A stretch of DNA of 64,000 nucleotides, taken from contig OY762464.1 in assembly GCA_963665765.1 (NCBI GenBank), positions 1,984,001 through 2,048,000 of the forward strand, in the 5' to 3' direction. Each line of letters begins with the position of its first letter. The stretch's first letter is position 1. This document shows positions 63,085 to 64,000 of the stretch, piece after piece. This DNA comes from Bin76 sp963665765 (GTDB lineage: Bacteria > Actinomycetota > Acidimicrobiia > Spongiisociales > ZC4RG35). The position numbers and the translations under genes were made by a program. The notes under the pieces were generated by a model, which did no database searches, was not told the DNA's origin, and worked only from the letters and a program-made list of their open reading frames with translations.

Positions 63085-63609
63085 GTGATCGAGCTCTGGT
63101 TGGTTCGGCATGGAGAGACCGACTGGAATCTGCGGCACCTGCTGCAAGGTTGGGTTGACACCCCCCTCAACCGCACCGGGCGCCGGCAGGCCCGCCGGCT
63201 GGCCGAGGCGCTTTCCGGTCGGACCTTTGTCGGGGTGTGGAGTTCCGACCTGACCAGGGCGGTTGAGACCGCCCGGTTGGCCTTCGGTGAGCCCTCCCGG
63301 TCGCAGGCCCTTCGGGAGCTCGATTTTGGGGATATCCAGGGTCTGAACTGGCAAGGTCTGTCTCCGGAGATACGGAACAAGATGTTGGCATTCGATGACT
63401 TCGCCGCTCCGGGCGGTGAATCCCACCGGCAGATGGAGACCAGAGTGGTCAAGTTCCTGGGTGGGCTGTCGGATGGGGCCCATCTGGTGTTCACGCACGG
63501 AGGGGTTATCCGCATGCTGCGTCGCATGTGCGGAGACGATCGGTTTCCGAAATCGTGCGAGATAGCCAGGTTGGACTGGACCAACCGCCGGGCGCTTCAT
63601 GCGGACTGA
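63085..63609 (+). CDS. Histidine phosphatase family protein (CobC-like)
   Basis: A 174-residue phosphoglycerate-mutase-fold phosphatase. The catalytic motif LVRHGETDWN has His9; WSSDLTRAVETARL, LRELDFGDIQGLNWQGL and the second His in HLVFTHGGVIRMLRR follow. In a cobalamin operon, alpha-ribazole-5'-phosphate phosphatase is the likely role, which would finish nucleotide-loop assembly; a general phosphatase cannot be excluded. The GTG start lies two bases after the cobO stop. Confidence 0.85.
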   Translation: MIELWLVRHGETDWNLRHLLQGWVDTPLNRTGRRQARRLAEALSGRTFVGVWSSDLTRAVETARLAFGEPSRSQALRELDFGDIQGLNWQGLSPEIRNKMLAFDDFAAPGGESHRQMETRVVKFLGGLSDGAHLVFTHGGVIRMLRRMCGDDRFPKSCEIARLDWTNRRALHAD

Positions 63610-63675
63610 GACCCAGCCCGCCCCCGGCAACTTCGGGAACGCCGACCGCAAGCCTCCCAGATAACCTCAGGACAA

Positions 63676-64000
63676 GTGCAGGCGTCCAACTCCCGGGGTC
63701 GATGGACCATTCCCGATCTGGCAATAGTCGCCTTGGCCGGACTGGCCGGTTCGGTGCTGGTGGTGGTGACCGGTGGGGGAGGCGACGTAACCCTGCTTTT
63801 GATAGGTCAGTTCCTGCTCACCGCCGTGGCCGTGCTGGCGGTGGGCAGGTTGCGCCGAAGGGACTTCCGGCGGCTGGGCTTTTTGGTGGAGGCCAGAGAC
63901 GGGTTGATGATCTTGCTGGGGATGGGGCTCCAATTGCTCTTCGCATTCTTGTTCCTGCCCCTGGCGATGCTGGTGGGGCTGGAGTCCGAACCGCAGTCGC
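63676..64000 (+). CDS. Integral membrane protein, partial (runs off the right edge)
   Basis: A GTG-started frame stays open to the window end: WTIPDLAIVALAGLAGSVLV, LLIGQFLLTAVAVLAVGRLR, DFRRLGFLVEARDGLMILLG and a further hydrophobic stretch. Three helices are visible in 108 residues. The RRLGF-type start of a third helix is reminiscent of CPBP intramembrane proteases, but the catalytic motifs would lie beyond the edge. TAACCT (63662-63667) ends eight bases before the GTG, again a leaderless arrangement. Confidence 0.6.
   Translation, partial: MQASNSRGRWTIPDLAIVALAGLAGSVLVVVTGGGGDVTLLLIGQFLLTAVAVLAVGRLRRRDFRRLGFLVEARDGLMILLGMGLQLLFAFLFLPLAMLVGLESEPQS

Overview
The window reads as a GC-rich actinobacterial chromosome segment, most likely from an uncultivated Acidimicrobiia-like lineage (inference). 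The markers are a Pup ligase gene pafA followed by pafB and pafC, a class A penicillin-binding protein with three PASTA repeats, an LLM-class oxidoreductase, and lipoproteins with Ala/Thr/Pro linkers. At least a dozen genes also start only 6-9 bases after a TANNNT -10 box, which points to leaderless mRNAs. There are no rRNA genes, CRISPR arrays, insertion sequences or complete tRNA genes.

Layout. 1-5080 (minus) is a restriction-modification operon: a Type III-like helicase/nuclease, a DUF2283 gene with a small partner gene, and an N6-adenine methyltransferase that runs off the left edge. The methyltransferase carries a 12-base C tract that breaks its conserved reading frame and a 25-bp perfect palindrome. 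A tRNA 3'-end-like sequence lies just upstream of the operon, so it may be an island. 5284-7869 holds an L,D-transpeptidase and a two-subunit CoA-transferase. 8034-15695 is rpoB-rpoC with its own promoter and a possible leader peptide containing a tandem repeat. 15725-22574 holds envelope genes: a glycosyltransferase, a polyprenyl-phosphate sugar transferase, a flippase and a PASTA-type PBP.

22634-29936 carries a methylmalonyl-CoA-mutase-type large subunit, an LpdA-like flavoprotein, pafA-pafB-pafC and a sulfite-oxidase-fold molybdoenzyme. 30077-34317 holds an unrecognised two-gene cassette, an amidase/LLM pair and an exported bactofilin-like protein. 34405-46067 looks like a catabolic region: two tandem threonine-aldolase-type lyases, a DAO flavoprotein with an amidohydrolase, and a complete Dpp-type ABC importer. 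Together these suggest uptake and breakdown of an amino-acid-like compound; the substrate cannot be read from sequence. 46135-55684 contains three MFS transporters (two are tandem paralogues), mobA, a seven-helix membrane protein, a CocE-type hydrolase, an SDR, a PD-(D/E)XK-like protein and an M20 peptidase.

55759-59267 is a two-component system followed by an HtrA protease. 59338-63609 is a cobalamin uptake and salvage operon: a cobalamin riboswitch whose expression platform can hide the ribosome-binding site, a substrate-binding lipoprotein, permease, ATPase, corrinoid adenosyltransferase and a CobC-like phosphatase. The B12 operon fits with the B12-dependent mutase encoded at 22634. A membrane protein gene runs off the right edge.
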